From assembly GCF_032854445.1 (NCBI RefSeq), contig NC_088296.1, positions 16,545,485 to 16,609,484 of the forward strand: a stretch of DNA of 64,000 nucleotides, given 5' to 3'. Made by a program: the position numbers and the translations under genes. Below, piece after piece: positions 45,901 to 57,970 of this stretch. Source of the DNA: Liolophura sinensis (Eukaryota; Mollusca; Polyplacophora; Chitonida; Chitonidae). Under the pieces are notes generated by a model, which had not been told where the DNA came from, did not search any database, and saw nothing but the letters and a program-made list of their open reading frames with translations. The first letter of the stretch is position 1; each line of letters starts with the position of its first letter.

Positions 45901-46030
45901 GCCCATTTTTAAAAAAAATTATGTTTTGCTTAATTATTTACTTGCTTGATTGTTAATCCTTATCTCCGGAATTTTTTGAGTAACAAACGCGGTTATCACA
46001 GAACATATCTCTGATGTATTTGTTCATCTA
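42985..46030. other. Intergenic, no supported gene
   Basis: A frame at 44590-44390 follows an acceptor-like TTGATTTCTATACAG and reads SVLVIHGAEARKRNQICRTL, but no ATG, signal peptide or partner exon is certain. Confidence 0.4.
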
Positions 46031-46226
46031 ATGGTTTACGCCGTACTCAAGAACAGCTCGCTGATATTTATTTATTTATGTATTTACTTACTTGGTGTTT
46101 TACGCCGTATTCAAGAATATTTCACGCCAACGGCCACGGCCAGCTTTGTGGTGGGAGGAAACCGGGCAGAGCCCTGGGATAACCCACAACCATCCGTAGG
46201 TTGCCAACAGGTCATCCCGCGTAAAA
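46031..46226 (-). mobile_element. SINE family A: short fragment plus a longer body part
   Basis: A 30-base piece (GGTTTACGCCGTACTCAAGA) is followed from 46066 by reverse tail and body (CTTGGTGTTTTACGCCGTAT, GGAAACCGGGCAGAGCCCTG). The tRNA head is missing. Confidence 0.8.
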
Positions 46227-46431
46227 CCGCTAAAGCATAACTTTGAAATACGAATTGAAGTAAAAGTGTTAAAGTGTCACTGTCGTCAGGCAATAGACAC
46301 TGTGTCCAAAAACCTTTACATATTGTTTAAACTTTTCTTGAACTAGATCAAATGCTTTCAAATACCTAAAAACATCAAGGTGTACGTTATGTTAATTCTT
46401 GTTAATACTTTTTGTTTTATATAATACACCG

Positions 46432-46580
46432 TAGGTAGGAAGGTCTGCCTGCAGCCTGCGGATGGTCGTGGGTTTCCCCCGGGCTCTGCCCGGTTTCCAC
46501 CCACCATAATGCTGGCCGCCGTCGTATAAGTGAAATATTCTTGAGTACGCCGTAAAACACATCAAATAAATAAATAAATT
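46432..46580 (+). mobile_element. SINE family A, 3' part
   Basis: Starts at AGGTAGGAAGGTCTGCCTGC, keeps body and tail (TCTTGAGTACGCCGTAAAAC) and ends in AAATAAATAAATT. It lacks the head and lies about 200 bases from an opposite-facing copy. Confidence 0.9.
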
Positions 46581-47149
46581 CTTGTTGATGGCAATCGATA
46601 TCGCATACTTTTAACCTTAACGCACACGGACAACATTTGTGGTCGGAAAACAGATTTTTTGATACCGGTGTTAATGATCGGAAGTATGGGCTAACCGCAC
46701 AGGAGCAACATTGTGATCCTTTTCTGAAGATTACAGCGGCGAAAGACCAACCCCAAAAAGCTATGTCACATTTTGTATGTACTCGCATGACATATCCATA
46801 GACGCTGATTAGCTTAACATCCAGGTACGTACAGACAAACAAAAAACTGTACCTGGCTCATTTGTTTCTGGAGTTTTTGTTGTCTGAAATTAAACAAGCT
46901 GACTCTTTGGATCAAGTGTTCTAGACTAGGGAATTCTTGTTGAGGTTAACGGCACACGTGTAAATTTCGAGAGTTTTTTGTTGTCTGGATCAAGAAATCT
47001 CGTTTTCCACAACAAAGGTTGTCCGTGAAGGGTAGTCTTTACAAAAAACATGTATTTACAGTGAGAACAGCTTATCACATGTACTGGTGTACATTACGTA
47101 AACTGTTTTTATATACATAGAGTTATCCCAGTGGATTATAGATTTCATA

Positions 47150-47265
47150 GGCCGAGCGACTGCCATGCCTATGATATTTTGGCTAACCTTTACACACTTC
47201 AGTTTGCTTTTCACTCGCTCGGACACACGAGGCGCGGGTTCAAACCCGACCTTGGACTGGTAAAA
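47150..47265 (+). repeat. Possible tRNA-like fragment
   Basis: B-box-like GCGGGTTCAAACCCGACC after GCTCGGACACACGAGG. A similar GGTTCAAACTCGACCTTGGG occurs at 19639-19668, so a low-copy repeat is possible. No cloverleaf was resolved. Confidence 0.25.
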
Positions 47266-47335
47266 TCCGTTTTTATAGATGATTAGGTAAAGCCTTTGAC
47301 AGTGACATATTATGTTTGCATGTATGTTTGCGGTT

Positions 47336-47675
47336 ATTACTTAACAGTTTTCCAGTAATATGACGACGAGGTGCCATGAGGTGTGTGTACATAACCTGTG
47401 TTTTCTTTGGAAAGGTCCATGTCACCAAGTGCCGCCGCCACTGAAGTATCATGCCGAAAACATCTGACATGATATCCAACTCAGTCACGTTATACTGACG
47501 CTGGGCCAACCAGTTATGTTGCCTTGCTCTAACATCTCGGTGCTGAGCACCAAGCGAAGCAGCAACAAGTGCCAATTTTTAGTCTTTAGTATAACCTGAT
47601 CGGAGTGTGATCCCAAGTCTATCGACTTTGAAGCAGAGGTTCTCACCATTATGCCAGCTAAGCGGTTTGTGACAC
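47336..47675 (-). mobile_element. SINE family B copy
   Basis: From reverse tail (TTACTTAACAGTTTTCCAGT) through GTGCCGCCGCCACTGAAGTA and TTATACTGACGCTGGGCCAA to a degraded head (CGGAGTGTGATCCCAAGTC). Nearly full length. Confidence 0.8.
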
Positions 47676-48074
47676 CATTTATTGCTTATATACCCTTGCA
47701 GTCCCTTTTTGTTACATGCATTACATGTCTTCTTGATGGTGAACATCCCGTATTTTAGAATTGTCCGCTTTTTCTCCCCTGCTCTGAATGTCAAAGTGTT
47801 CTGCAACATTGGTTGACATTGTAAAAACTACAATAGGTCGATAGGGGTCATTGTCACAATGAGGCTCGTCAGAGCTCGTTTTTGTTGTTAAAGCCACTAA
47901 AATCACCAAAATGCTGTATACATCAGATGAAAGACCATAACAGACAATCTCCAGGAAAATAGTTCAAATTTTTGTTTTCAACGTGTTTCCACCTAAGTCA
48001 AATGGTTTTCAAACATCAGAAAATATCAGTGACGTCAAATCCATGGTTTGAGCTTGAAATAGTTCCTTATAAGG

Positions 48075-48490
48075 TGAATTCGGCCATTGCATTCATGTAT
48101 ATGTATGTATATAAGGTGCATTCGGCAATTGCATTCATATATATGTATGTATATGTATCTTCAATGCTAAAACCTAGCCGTCCATGTGCGCTGTCCGGCC
48201 GTACGTGGGAATGTCTGTCAGCGGATGGCCGTGGGTTTCCCTCGGGCTCTGCTCGGTTTCCTCCCACCATAATGCTGGCCGCCGTCGTATAAGTGAAATA
48301 TTTTTGAGTACGGCGTAAAACACCAATCAAGTAAGTCAAGGTAGTAAGCCAATGCATTCATGTATCTGTATGTATATAAGGTGCATCCGGCCATTGCATT
48401 CATGTATCTGTATGTATATAAGGTGCATCCGGCCATTGCATTCATGTATCTGTATGCATATGCATCTTCAGTGATGAAACCTAGCAGCCC
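48075..48490. repeat. Partial duplication of a 40-bp-unit tandem repeat, with a SINE between the copies
   Basis: Units such as GCATTCATGTATATGTATGT then ATATAAGGTGCATTCGGCC occur at 48075-48165 and again, three times, at 48352-48460. Both blocks end in related sequence (CTTCAATGCTAAAACCTAGC and CTTCAGTGATGAAACCTAGC). The SINE at 48190-48330 lies between them. Confidence 0.8.
48190..48330 (+). mobile_element. SINE family A, 3' part
   Basis: From CTGTCCGGCCGTACGTGGGA through ATAATGCTGGCCGCCGTCGT to AAACACCAATCAAGTAAG. Head missing. Confidence 0.9.
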
Positions 48491-49340
48491 ATGTGACTTC
48501 ACTGGTTACAATTTGTTCTGGATAGTCCTTCATATACAGATTTCAAAGTTTCAAATGCATTTCTCTCTATATATGTTCAAAAGAAATCACAAAACAATAA
48601 ATTCAACGTACTGTATGAAGTTTGGTTTCTACCAATATGACTTATATGATACCCTCACACTGCGAGCGAAAAACCGCGTCATATGTCAAAATGTTCGACA
48701 CTTTCTTCCCAGAGGCCCATTTGGTTTCCTCCAAACTACGTAGATGAAACATATTTGCGTTTAAGTGAAACATCATCAGCAAAGCGCTCCATTTCAAATA
48801 GCCACACCCATTTGCGTAGAAGACAATTGCTTTTTGGTATTACATGCATGCGTCATTAGTTTCCTGTTGTCATACTGTATCATTTTATTGAGGATCCATA
48901 AAATACATGACATTGCTTTTATGCAAGGGTTTTCTTTCAGGAATGAACCCCCTTTTTTCGATCAGGAAAGCCCGTTGGGAAATGTTTGAGAAAAATTGAC
49001 ATTGCCAAATATATGTTGGCGTTAAGCAACAACCAAATAAATAAAGACAGAAAGAAATACATCGAAGAAGCGAAGTCTTAAAATGGCTAAAAAATATTTT
49101 ATTTGCTTGATTGAGCGAACTATCGAAAAGTTGAAACCATTCAAACGTTGCTTAAGCTTTCTGAAGCCATGGGAATGTTTGGATGTTTATTTCTTAAGGT
49201 CGTTGTTTTATGTTATTCCGTTTTCATCCTGACAAATGGCTGTTGCTAGAATTCACATGCAGGTTATATGTTTGACAGCAGTCCCAGCGTACATGTACAA
49301 AGGCATGTAGGCATACTGGTGTCTACTTTTGACCTTTGAG

Positions 49341-49589
49341 GCTGCCTCCGTGGCTCAGTTGGTTAACGGGCTAGCGCATCGTTATGATCCAGGAACCTCT
49401 CACCAACGCGGTCTCTGCTCAGGCTGGCTCCCTCTCCGTCCATAAGTGGGAAGGTGTGGCTCCAACCTGCGGATGGTCGTGGGTTTCCCCCCGGGCTCTG
49501 CCCAGTTTTCTCCCACCACAATTTTGTCCGCCGTAGTATACGTGAAATATTCTTGAGTACAGCGTAAACTACCGATCAGATAAATAAAG
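49341..49589 (+). mobile_element. SINE family A copy, B box damaged
   Basis: Head GCTGCCTCCGTGGCTCAGTT is present, but GTGAGTTCAAGTCCA is deleted (GGTCTCTGCTCAGGCTGGCT). Body and tail are complete. Confidence 0.9.
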
Positions 49590-50622
49590 TAAACCGAATA
49601 AAATCGCACTGAAGGAACAAATATATCGATGAATCAATCAATGATTTAGTATTTCAGCCAAGCAAACATAGTAATGGAATGCGGCATTAAACCAGCTATG
49701 CCGTGGTTTGAACAAAATTTAAACATTGAGTGGATTACTGTGAGTTGATGGATTTATATCAATTAAATATAGATCAATACATCAAGGAATGTGTAAACAC
49801 CATATTAAATCAAGCAAACAATCAGGCAACTAAGGAAAGGACAAGACTCCAATCGCTGCACATAGATACAAATGGGCGAGTGATGGTTTAGAAATGATGA
49901 GCTTTATCTCAGCCCAGATATATAGGCGGTGTGATGAGAGGTCCTTCGCCACAATCGGGCAGCTGTCCACAACAATCACCGAAATATCTCCCTAGCGATG
50001 GCCGACACAGATTTGCCGACTAGAGCTGTCCCGATTTGGCAGCTGGAAATCGATAGGTTTATCTCCTTCTCCCGTACTGAAGCTTGACTGAAGTTTGCTA
50101 AAATCTGCAAACTCGCGAAGCTGTCGAGTTCTACACAGCTTAATCCTCAGCCACGGGATACGCTTGGTTGCACGTAGAAGGCAGATACGAATACATGCCC
50201 GTTTGAATCGCGTTTGGATGCAAAGTTATCTGTCAATTATTTTTCAGTTTTGTATACTTTGTATGGCTTTTGATTACAATGTGTGATGTCAAATAATTTT
50301 TAATTTCTTTGTGTACTGTGTTGCAATCAACAGCTTTCGTTTGAATTGCATTTGAATGTAAATTAAGCTCCTTGTCAGAAAATTTGCATTTGTGTATAGT
50401 GTGGAACAATATGAACATCTCGGTTTGAATGGATGAATAATTTTCATTTGTGTACAGACGGCAACATTAAGTACAGCAAAACTTCACGTCAGCTAATTTT
50501 CATTCGTGTACAGTGTAGTCTACATTAAGAACATCTTCGTTTGAAAGCGGTTTGAATTATGCATAGTCTGATGTACGATAGCTTTCAATTGTGTACACAA
50601 GTGTGGCATTACGCTGTTCATT
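49590..50622. other. Intergenic, no gene seen
   Basis: AT-rich. Loose recurrence of TTTTCATTTGTGTACAG-like pieces between 50230 and 50620 suggests a very old tandem repeat. Confidence 0.4.
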
Positions 50623-50797
50623 TTGATTTATTTATTTATTTGATTGGTGTTTTACGCCGTACTCAAGAATATTTTACTTATATGACGGCGGCCAGCATTA
50701 TGGTGGGTGGAAACCGGGCATAGCCCGGGGGAAACCTACGAGCATCCGCAGGTTGCTGAAAGACCTTCCCACGTACGGCCAGAGGAGAAGGCAGCAT
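50623..50797 (-). mobile_element. SINE family A, head missing
   Basis: Reverse tail (TTTGATTGGTGTTTTACGCC), body (GGCCAGCATTATGGTGGGTG) and CCCACGTACGGCCAGAGGAG, ending at AGGCAGCAT. Confidence 0.9.
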
Positions 50798-51585
50798 ACC
50801 GTTCATTTTAAGGATGACATTATAATTCGTCCTGATGTACTGTATCACTTGCACAATCCAAGGTGGTTTGACCACAACGATTACCAAATACACGTGTATC
50901 TCGCCGGCAGTGAAGGAACGATCGCGGATCACGCGAGATTAATGCTTTTGGCGAAGCTGTTTTTCTCAGTCATAATCATATGTCCATCTATCACTCGCAG
51001 CCATAGTTTCGCATTCTCCCCATGTTTTGTCTACTCGACAAGATTAAATTTGCTTAAGCAGCAACGGCTCGATCGATCTCCCGCGCAGAAGAAGCACAGA
51101 GGCAGCAAAGGATTATTAATTCATGATTACAGAAGCAAAAACACTTGTGCGATGGAGACTTGTGATAGTGAGCTGACTTATGAGGCTATCCGAATGTCAA
51201 AAGATGATAAACCCTTCTTGTCTGGATGAAGCCCAGTTCATTGATTCCAGGGGTTACCGCAGTGACGTGATTTGAAGTGGAATGATGTTGACATTCCAAG
51301 CAAAACCACGCTAGCTCTATATGTCAGCCGAGACTGCCAGCATCCAGAATCACTCTATAATGAGTTCACAGTTCGAATCCGGATGTAGCCAATTTTTAGA
51401 TTTAATGTATCGCTATTTTAAACAGCCTGGTCATGAAGACCAGTGATACCTATTAATATAGTGGACTTTCAGATTAACTGAAAACTACTTAGCTTGTAGT
51501 TTTTTTTAGAGTAGTGTAGTTATATTTGATATGAGAACCACGGCCTTGTCACGAAATCCAAGGTATTGATTGCCTGCAATTGCAG

Positions 51586-51864
51586 ATTTATTTATTTGTA
51601 TGATTGGTGATTCACGCCATACACAAGAATATTTCACTTATACGACGGCGGCCAGCATTATGGTGAGAGGAAACCGGGCAGAGCCCGGGGGAAACCCACG
51701 ACCATCCGCAGGTTGCAGCCAGATCTTCACACGTACGGCCGGAGAGGAAGCAAGCATGAGCTGGGCTTGAACTCACAGCGAGAGGGTTTACAGCATTACT
51801 GAGAGGGTGCTGGGTCATTACGCTGTGCCAGCGCGCAAACCAACTAAGCCACGGAGGCTCCCCG
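51586..51864 (-). mobile_element. Full-length SINE family A with target duplication
   Basis: Complete from tail to head (AGCCACGGAGGCTCCCCGCC). Flanked by CAATTGCAG at 51577-51585 and 51874-51882. A short insertion in the head region (GGGTTTACAGCATTACTGAG) is unusual for the family. Confidence 0.9.
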
Positions 51865-51882
51865 CCCCCATCCCAATTGCAG

Positions 51883-53915
51883 CTTCAAAGTGAAATATTC
51901 GAAGACAGTAAATCGCTTGTATAGCATTTTTGTAACTTGAAGGTAAGTTGAATATCAGGAATAAATGTACAGGGTGACCATGGGGTAATATGTCAAAACA
52001 AGGCAGTACTTGGAGAAAACATAAAAATTACACGAAGTTCAGACGAAACAGTTTGAAAAAGTAGCTATAAATATGGTCTTATTTTTTCTTTTCGATTTTT
52101 ATTTAATGAGAAAAAAAGCAACTGCAAATAATTTTTGTCTGCTAGGTGTTTGGGAATTTTATAAATTGTTTCGGCAAAATAATGTTTTGAGTACACTGAG
52201 GACGTCACGCATGTTTAATAAATATAGGTGTGCTAGAATTTGGAATTCAGTTTACAAATGTGTTCAACCTAAACATTTAATCATATTTTTATATGTTGGA
52301 AATATTATCATAATTAAGATTTAATGCATGTTTTTGGATATAAATAAAAAAATTTACATTGAAATAAATTTGTTAGACACGCATTACATACTTATTTACA
52401 ACATTATAATGCAAAGATGCTATGAACCAAGAAGCTGATCCCAAACACCCAATATACAAAATATTTCCACGCTCTTTCATCTGATATATGCATCAGTCTT
52501 ATCTTTTCTTCTCCTTTATGCTTACTGATGCAGTGTGTAAAATTTCAGATGACCAGTGAGTATGGTTTACAGTCGCCTTATGTAGGTAAGCATGCATCTA
52601 AACTAAGAAGGTCTTACATGAACTAGTCTTTAGGCGATACACGCAGAATTTTGAACACTAAGTTACATAAAGCTGCTTGGTTAACCGTTTTATCGTTTGT
52701 AGTTTCATAGGACATGTTGTGTTTGCATACTCATTTATTTAATGATTTGACTGTGTTACGCCGTATGGACGTATGATGGCAAATTCCGTTTAAATCCCTT
52801 GGTGAAACTGAAAAACCGGGGAGAGACCGATCCTTGGTAAGTTGTTGACCAACGTTCCTGTCCCGAGCAGTAGGGGTTTGCCTTGTCGGCATACCATAGG
52901 CTGGATTTGAGGAGTACCACCATATCCAACATGCTAAAATCATGAAGAGGTCTCCAGTTCAGGCTGAAAGCTCCATTGTAACTGGATTCCGTCCCAGACT
53001 AGCTTCTGGCAAGTAGAGAAAAAGCTAGCATTATTGATGAAATTGGCCGGCTTTAGGTTTGTGTACACTGTGTGGGGATAGGCCGACATCGTGAAATCGT
53101 TGTCGGCGAGTAAGTTAAGATTTCTTTGTCCGTGGCTCGTGATATTTCGTCGTAACGTTGTTGACGACGGCACGCATCGTGCCTGTAATCCGTGAAAATA
53201 AAGCTATCAATGGCCCAGAATTCGTTAGGTGGATTGGCTTCTCTCGGCCGTTCAATAGGGCTCTATTGAACGAGTTGATAATGATCAGGCGGCCTGTGTG
53301 GACAAGGCCAAACGTTCAGTAAACGCAGTGACATGAAAAAACCCTCATCGGAATTAAGTAACTTTTTACAATTCAGAACGAATGGAGAAGTGTTAGGCTT
53401 TATGGCTACACTGCCTTGTTGACGCCGAAGAGTTTTCATTTCGTATAAAACTGTTATTCTGATTTATGTCGAAGTTGTGCTGTTCATCTAAAGGACAGTG
53501 GTTGGTTCACTGATTGCATATATATCACAGCTACAAAATAAACAGTGACGTGATAACCTTAAGGAATTTACGCATTGATGAGATTTTGTCTACGGATTTT
53601 CAGCGCATACAAATGCACAAGTATGACTCTTATTATTGTCGGAAGCCTTTTGTAAAAGGCGGCTGACTTCTTGGGTTGTAATTTCATTTAGTGTTTCATT
53701 GCTGTATCACACAATACTTTCGTCTTTGAAGCTTAAGGGATTTCGCCTTTGTGGCATGATGCTTTTTGTTCCATTTTAGCCTAGAGATATGTAATTTTGG
53801 AGTCCTTTTCTCTGCTGTGACACTAACAATGTTCGACTGTAGATGGTCAGTATACACTTATTAAGTTCTTCCATCATTATCAGCGTAAAGAATTTTGTCT
53901 TCAGGAATTTTCTCG
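51883..53915. other. Intergenic, no gene seen
   Basis: AT-rich with one possible SINE tail trace near 52734-52770. No exon supported. Confidence 0.45.
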
Positions 53916-54333
53916 ACAAGTCAGGGATTTTTCCCAACGACTCAAGGATTTTTCCCAACAAGTCAGGGATTTTCCCAACAAGTCAGGAATTTTCCCAACA
54001 GGTCAGGAATTTTCCCAACAAGTTAGGGATTTTCCCAACAAGTCAGGGATTTTCCCAACAAGTCAGGAATTTTCCCAACAAGTTAGGGATTTTCCCAACA
54101 AGTCGGGGATTTTCCCAACAAGTCAGGGATTTTTCCCAACAAGTCAGGGATTTTTCCAACAAGTCGGGGATTTTCCCAACAAGTCAGGGATTCTCCCAAC
54201 AAGTCAGGGATTTTTCCCAACAAGTCAGGGATTTTCCCAACAAGTCAGGGATTTTTCCCAACAAGTCAGGGATTTTTCCCAACAAGTCAGTTATTTTCCC
54301 AACAAGTCAAGTATTTTCCCAACAAGTCAGATT
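53916..54333. repeat. Minisatellite, about 20 units of 20/21 bp
   Basis: Unit CAAGTCAGGGATTTTCCCAA with an extra T in some units. The plus strand carries a 221-codon open frame (53843-54508) across it reading SQQVRNFPNKLGIFPT. Unit lengths of 20 and 21 rotate the frame, so this is probably not selected coding sequence. Confidence 0.93.
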
Positions 54334-55413
54334 GACTGGAAGTTTATCGCATTGTATGTTTATAGAAGCATGGCTTTTGGAATATATCCCAATGTATTTA
54401 TTGAAGAATTTTAACACTGAAAATTCTTCCCTTACTTTTAGCCTTAAGTTTGAAACTGTGGTGTCTTCTCGTTGTCAGTTCACAAAAGTTTTTATTTGGA
54501 ATTTTTGATCATTTCTAGGCTATATTAAATCTTGAATTTGGGAAATCGTCTCATTATCAGCCATTGCAATCTATACAGTGGAGAACTGAAAAAAAATCGA
54601 AGTGATGAAATCTTCCTGAATTTAATAAAATATACGACTAAGTGTTACGTTCTATTTAAACGTTTTTTCATTACATATGACAAAATAATATTTGAAAACA
54701 CCTGGACTCTTCTGGTATATAGTGACATCTTTGATTTCACACTACGTCATTTGCAATGTCATCGAGTTTTTTTTATTCATGAGATGAATCGATCAGGAAA
54801 TGCTTCTCGTTAATGTGTCTGTCTTACTCTTGACTGCCCACTATCCAAACGTTGAACACCCTGCAATGATATTTACGCAGAGTTCACTGCCCATGTTTCG
54901 TTTTACAACCCAGGTCCTCTTTTTGGAGTCACTCGGCAATGGCCTGAAGGAGATCGATGCGCTACCGTTATTTCGCCGACGGCTGAAAGTCTGATTTCTG
55001 TTCCTGTCATTTGGTAGTCCCCGACCGGTGACGTCTGGGAGCACTGGTACTATATTTAGTGCTCGTCCGGTCAAATCTAACACATAGATCATCACCTTAG
55101 TTGAACCTTTTAAGAATTTTTATAAAGTCATCAAAACAAGACAGCTTAGTATAGTTTGCTTGTTTTTTTTTTTACTCGCATAAACCCGTGGAGCACACTT
55201 TAAGAGAGGATAACACAGAAATTAACAATACCTACAAATACAATTAAAAACTACAACGAAAAAGACTACGTAGAATATGAACAGTAAGAAGAAAACAAGT
55301 GCTTAAAATAGTATATATCTATATTTTGATTTTCATGAATGCATACAATGTAGGCGATGAAGGAAAATGTCGTGATCTGACATGATGAAGTTGTTGATGA
55401 ATTTTAACAGTGA

Positions 55414-55785
55414 ACATGGAGTGAGTGAGTGAGTACTTAAGGTTTAACGTCGTACTTAACATTTTCACAGTCTTATGACAACGAGGAGTCAATAGATGTG
55501 TCTAAATGTACATGTACTGTCTTCTTTTTGCAGGTCGACTCCCTGCCGCCAAAAGTGCTACTGCCACTGAAGTATTATGACGAGGACACCAGACATGACA
55601 CCCCATTTAGTCACATTATACTGACAAGCAGTTCTGTTTTCTTGCTCTAGCCTCCCAAGAAAGTTGCTGAGCTCCAAGAAAGGGAGCAACAAGTACCATC
55701 TTTAAAGTCTTTGGTGTGACCCGGCCATGGTTTCATATAAAGTTTCATGAGGCGGACTCTCTACCACAGGCCATGAAAGTATGGG
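55414..55785 (-). mobile_element. SINE family B copy
   Basis: Starts GTGAGTGAGTGAGTACTTAA (reverse tail), continues AAGTGCTACTGCCACTGAAG and CACATTATACTGACAAGCAG, and ends in a degraded head (GTGTGACCCGGCCATGG). Confidence 0.8.
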
Positions 55786-55935
55786 GCAGCTACAAAAACC
55801 AGCAAAGCATTTCAATGCATACGAACTTGCAGGAGCACCGTACATGCAGTGTCCAGTGTGCTAGGCCTAGGATGGAATAAAAACAGCCCAACCCCGTGAA
55901 TTGCGAATTTTCTGTCTCTCAAAGTCCAGTTTACG

Positions 55936-56301
55936 TTAACCGGCGAGTTGATTCTCTGCTGCCGGCGGCACATGTCTTAAGCTTCGCTGCGCGTCTATAA
56001 GAGCGCTGATATCATTAGGCCAGATCTCACACAGGGGTACACGCCAAGACGCGGTATATGGTCTCCAAACATATTCCTGCCCCGTGGTCTCTGTGGACTC
56101 GTTAACCATGACCATTCTAACGCTCTCTAACACAAGACGTAGTGGACAGAGTGGCGCCATCAATACAAAAGATTCACTGTGGCTATGATCAAAAACAGCT
56201 TTAGGATCCACACATTGTCTAAAAGAGACGGCATCTGCAATTTTTTTCCATATTTTCGAAAGACCCTCGCAGGGTGTATTCCAATTGTGCCTAAGGCGCA
56301 T
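55936..56301 (-). CDS. Unrecognised 121-codon open frame
   Basis: From ATG 56301, beginning MRLRHNWNTPCEGLSKIWKK, with CPLRLVLESVRMVMVNESTE and WRVPLCEIWPNDISALIDAQ further in. Base composition is richer in G+C than the flanks and the text looks protein-like, with no low-complexity stretch. There is no signal peptide, no recognised motif and no visible splice partner. A chance frame or an old gene fragment are alternatives. Confidence 0.25.
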   Translation of the reverse strand: MRLRHNWNTPCEGLSKIWKKIADAVSFRQCVDPKAVFDHSHSESFVLMAPLCPLRLVLESVRMVMVNESTETTGQEYVWRPYTASWRVPLCEIWPNDISALIDAQRSLRHVPPAAENQLAG

Positions 56302-56784
56302 TTGCTAAGAGTAGGACTATTGTGATTCAGTTTAAATAAGGACAGTATTTTTCTTCACTTAAGGTAAGGACGTGAAGGTGCACAGGAATAGTGACGAGTT
56401 CTACATCCGCCTTGATAATAATAGTTCACATATGATCGATACGAGATCAGCAGAGATATTCCAGCAAAGCTTCGGGCAAAGCACGCTGAATTATAAGCTT
56501 TCCCCCTGATCCATATTCATATAAAAAAAAACAATATTCATTTGGTTAACTATGTTGGTTTAAACCATATTCAACCACAATTCATATTCAACGTGGTTTT
56601 TGGTTTAATGCTAACCACAGATGAGTATACAACAGCAATTAAAGTTTGACATGTAGATTTGAAACATAATGCTACTGACGGCCATCGTGAACTGTTGGGG
56701 GTATCTCTAATTCCTATGAATAATTGTTCTTTTTTGGTGGCCATATCAGTAGGGAGTTTCACTGTAGGATCCGGTTGCCATGGT

Positions 56785-56862
56785 CGGTATATTTATAGTA
56801 CTGCCTTACTGGGACAACATGCCGAAGACACCAGACACGACGTCGTAACAATATGATCATCG
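56785..56862 (-). mobile_element. SINE family B fragment
   Basis: Short match to the family B centre (GGACAACATGCCGAAGACAC, then CCAGACACGACGTCGTAAC). Diverged. Confidence 0.35.
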
Positions 56863-57879
56863 TGATCAAACGGAGCTGAGACCAGTATACTAAGGCTCAT
56901 TTTTTGTTCAACATTAAAATCAGCTTTTTTCTATTGTACGCTGACGATCAGTTTATTAACCAATCAATGTCGCGGAATTCTTTTTTCCTCTAGTAGAGAC
57001 ACGGAAGTAAAATTCAATGCTATTTTCTGTTTCGTTCGCATTCAGATAAAGTGTCGGTTACATGCCTTCCGGGATGATAATTTTCTTACAGTGTTTGACA
57101 TTTTCTTTTCTCGAACTCGTCGCTTCACTTCTGAAGCTTCCCTCTTCCCTCTCTTGTCGCTCATCCTGATGTCGTTGGGACCCATTTTCCGCACTCTGTT
57201 CTAAATTCAGATGATAATAGTGCTTTGCTTCCGGAAGGGTACCTATGATACTTATGGTATTTAAAGCACGATTCTGAGAATTTTAAATGTCATGTGATTA
57301 TTTTCCTACATGTATAGCCCCTGCATGAAATTGTCATTTTCAAAGATAGAAACAGAATAGAAGAGACGATTATTTGAATCCATGTTTTCATGCTATTTGC
57401 CGGTATAGGTTTCTATCGAACTTTTCCACATCAGCACTTCCTCTATTATGGGAGCACTGCATAGTACAGAGTAAATTTGCGTGCTTCTTGAGAACTAGGT
57501 CGATTGTTGGCAACATTTACTTAGTGCTTCTCTAGTTAAACGAGAACTTACTTAAATAAGTAAGTCATTTGGATGTATGTATTTAAATGTCAAAAATACG
57601 CGTATTTTTATTGCAATATTCTAAATGATTGAGGAATAACAAAACGACAAACAATTTCGTTTCAGGTACAAAGTTGTTTGATTTATTTGTATTCATATGA
57701 GGGTTACTGACACCATATGTTTCCGTATCCTGTCACTGAGTAACCATGTAACTAATAATATGTGTACGTTATAGATCTCCGATTCAAGTGATACATGAAA
57801 AGGCATAATGAAATAAAGAGCATGGTTTTCAGGAAAAGTAAGAGATATACAAAAAAGAAATAAGAAAAAAAAATCATAT

Positions 57880-57970
57880 CTGAGGCATATTATATATTTC
57901 TTTATAGCCCCTGTACTTCATGCATTTTTCCGTCAACGGTCGGAAATGACGTCATTCATAAACATGCCGG
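57880..57970 (+). repeat. Dispersed repeat with TGACGTCAT core (copy 2)
   Basis: CATGCATTTTTCCGTCAACG, GGTCGGAAATGACGTCATTC and ATAAACATGCCGGGATCG match the copy at 2070-2155 in order. Confidence 0.45.

Noticed and set aside
50753-51229. 158-codon plus-strand frame
   Set aside because: Its first part is reverse SINE sequence and the rest has no recognisable feature or splice context.
52734-52880. Possible degraded SINE family A copy
   Set aside because: GTGTTACGCCGTATGG resembles the tail, but the body is not recognisable.
53843-54508. 221-codon frame as a real gene
   Set aside because: Almost all of it is the 20/21-bp array, and the frame rotates between units; kept as a finding, not as a gene.
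54800-54994. Possible C-terminal end of a retroelement reverse transcriptase
   Set aside because: Weak resemblance of the last 30 residues only, with no catalytic motifs upstream.
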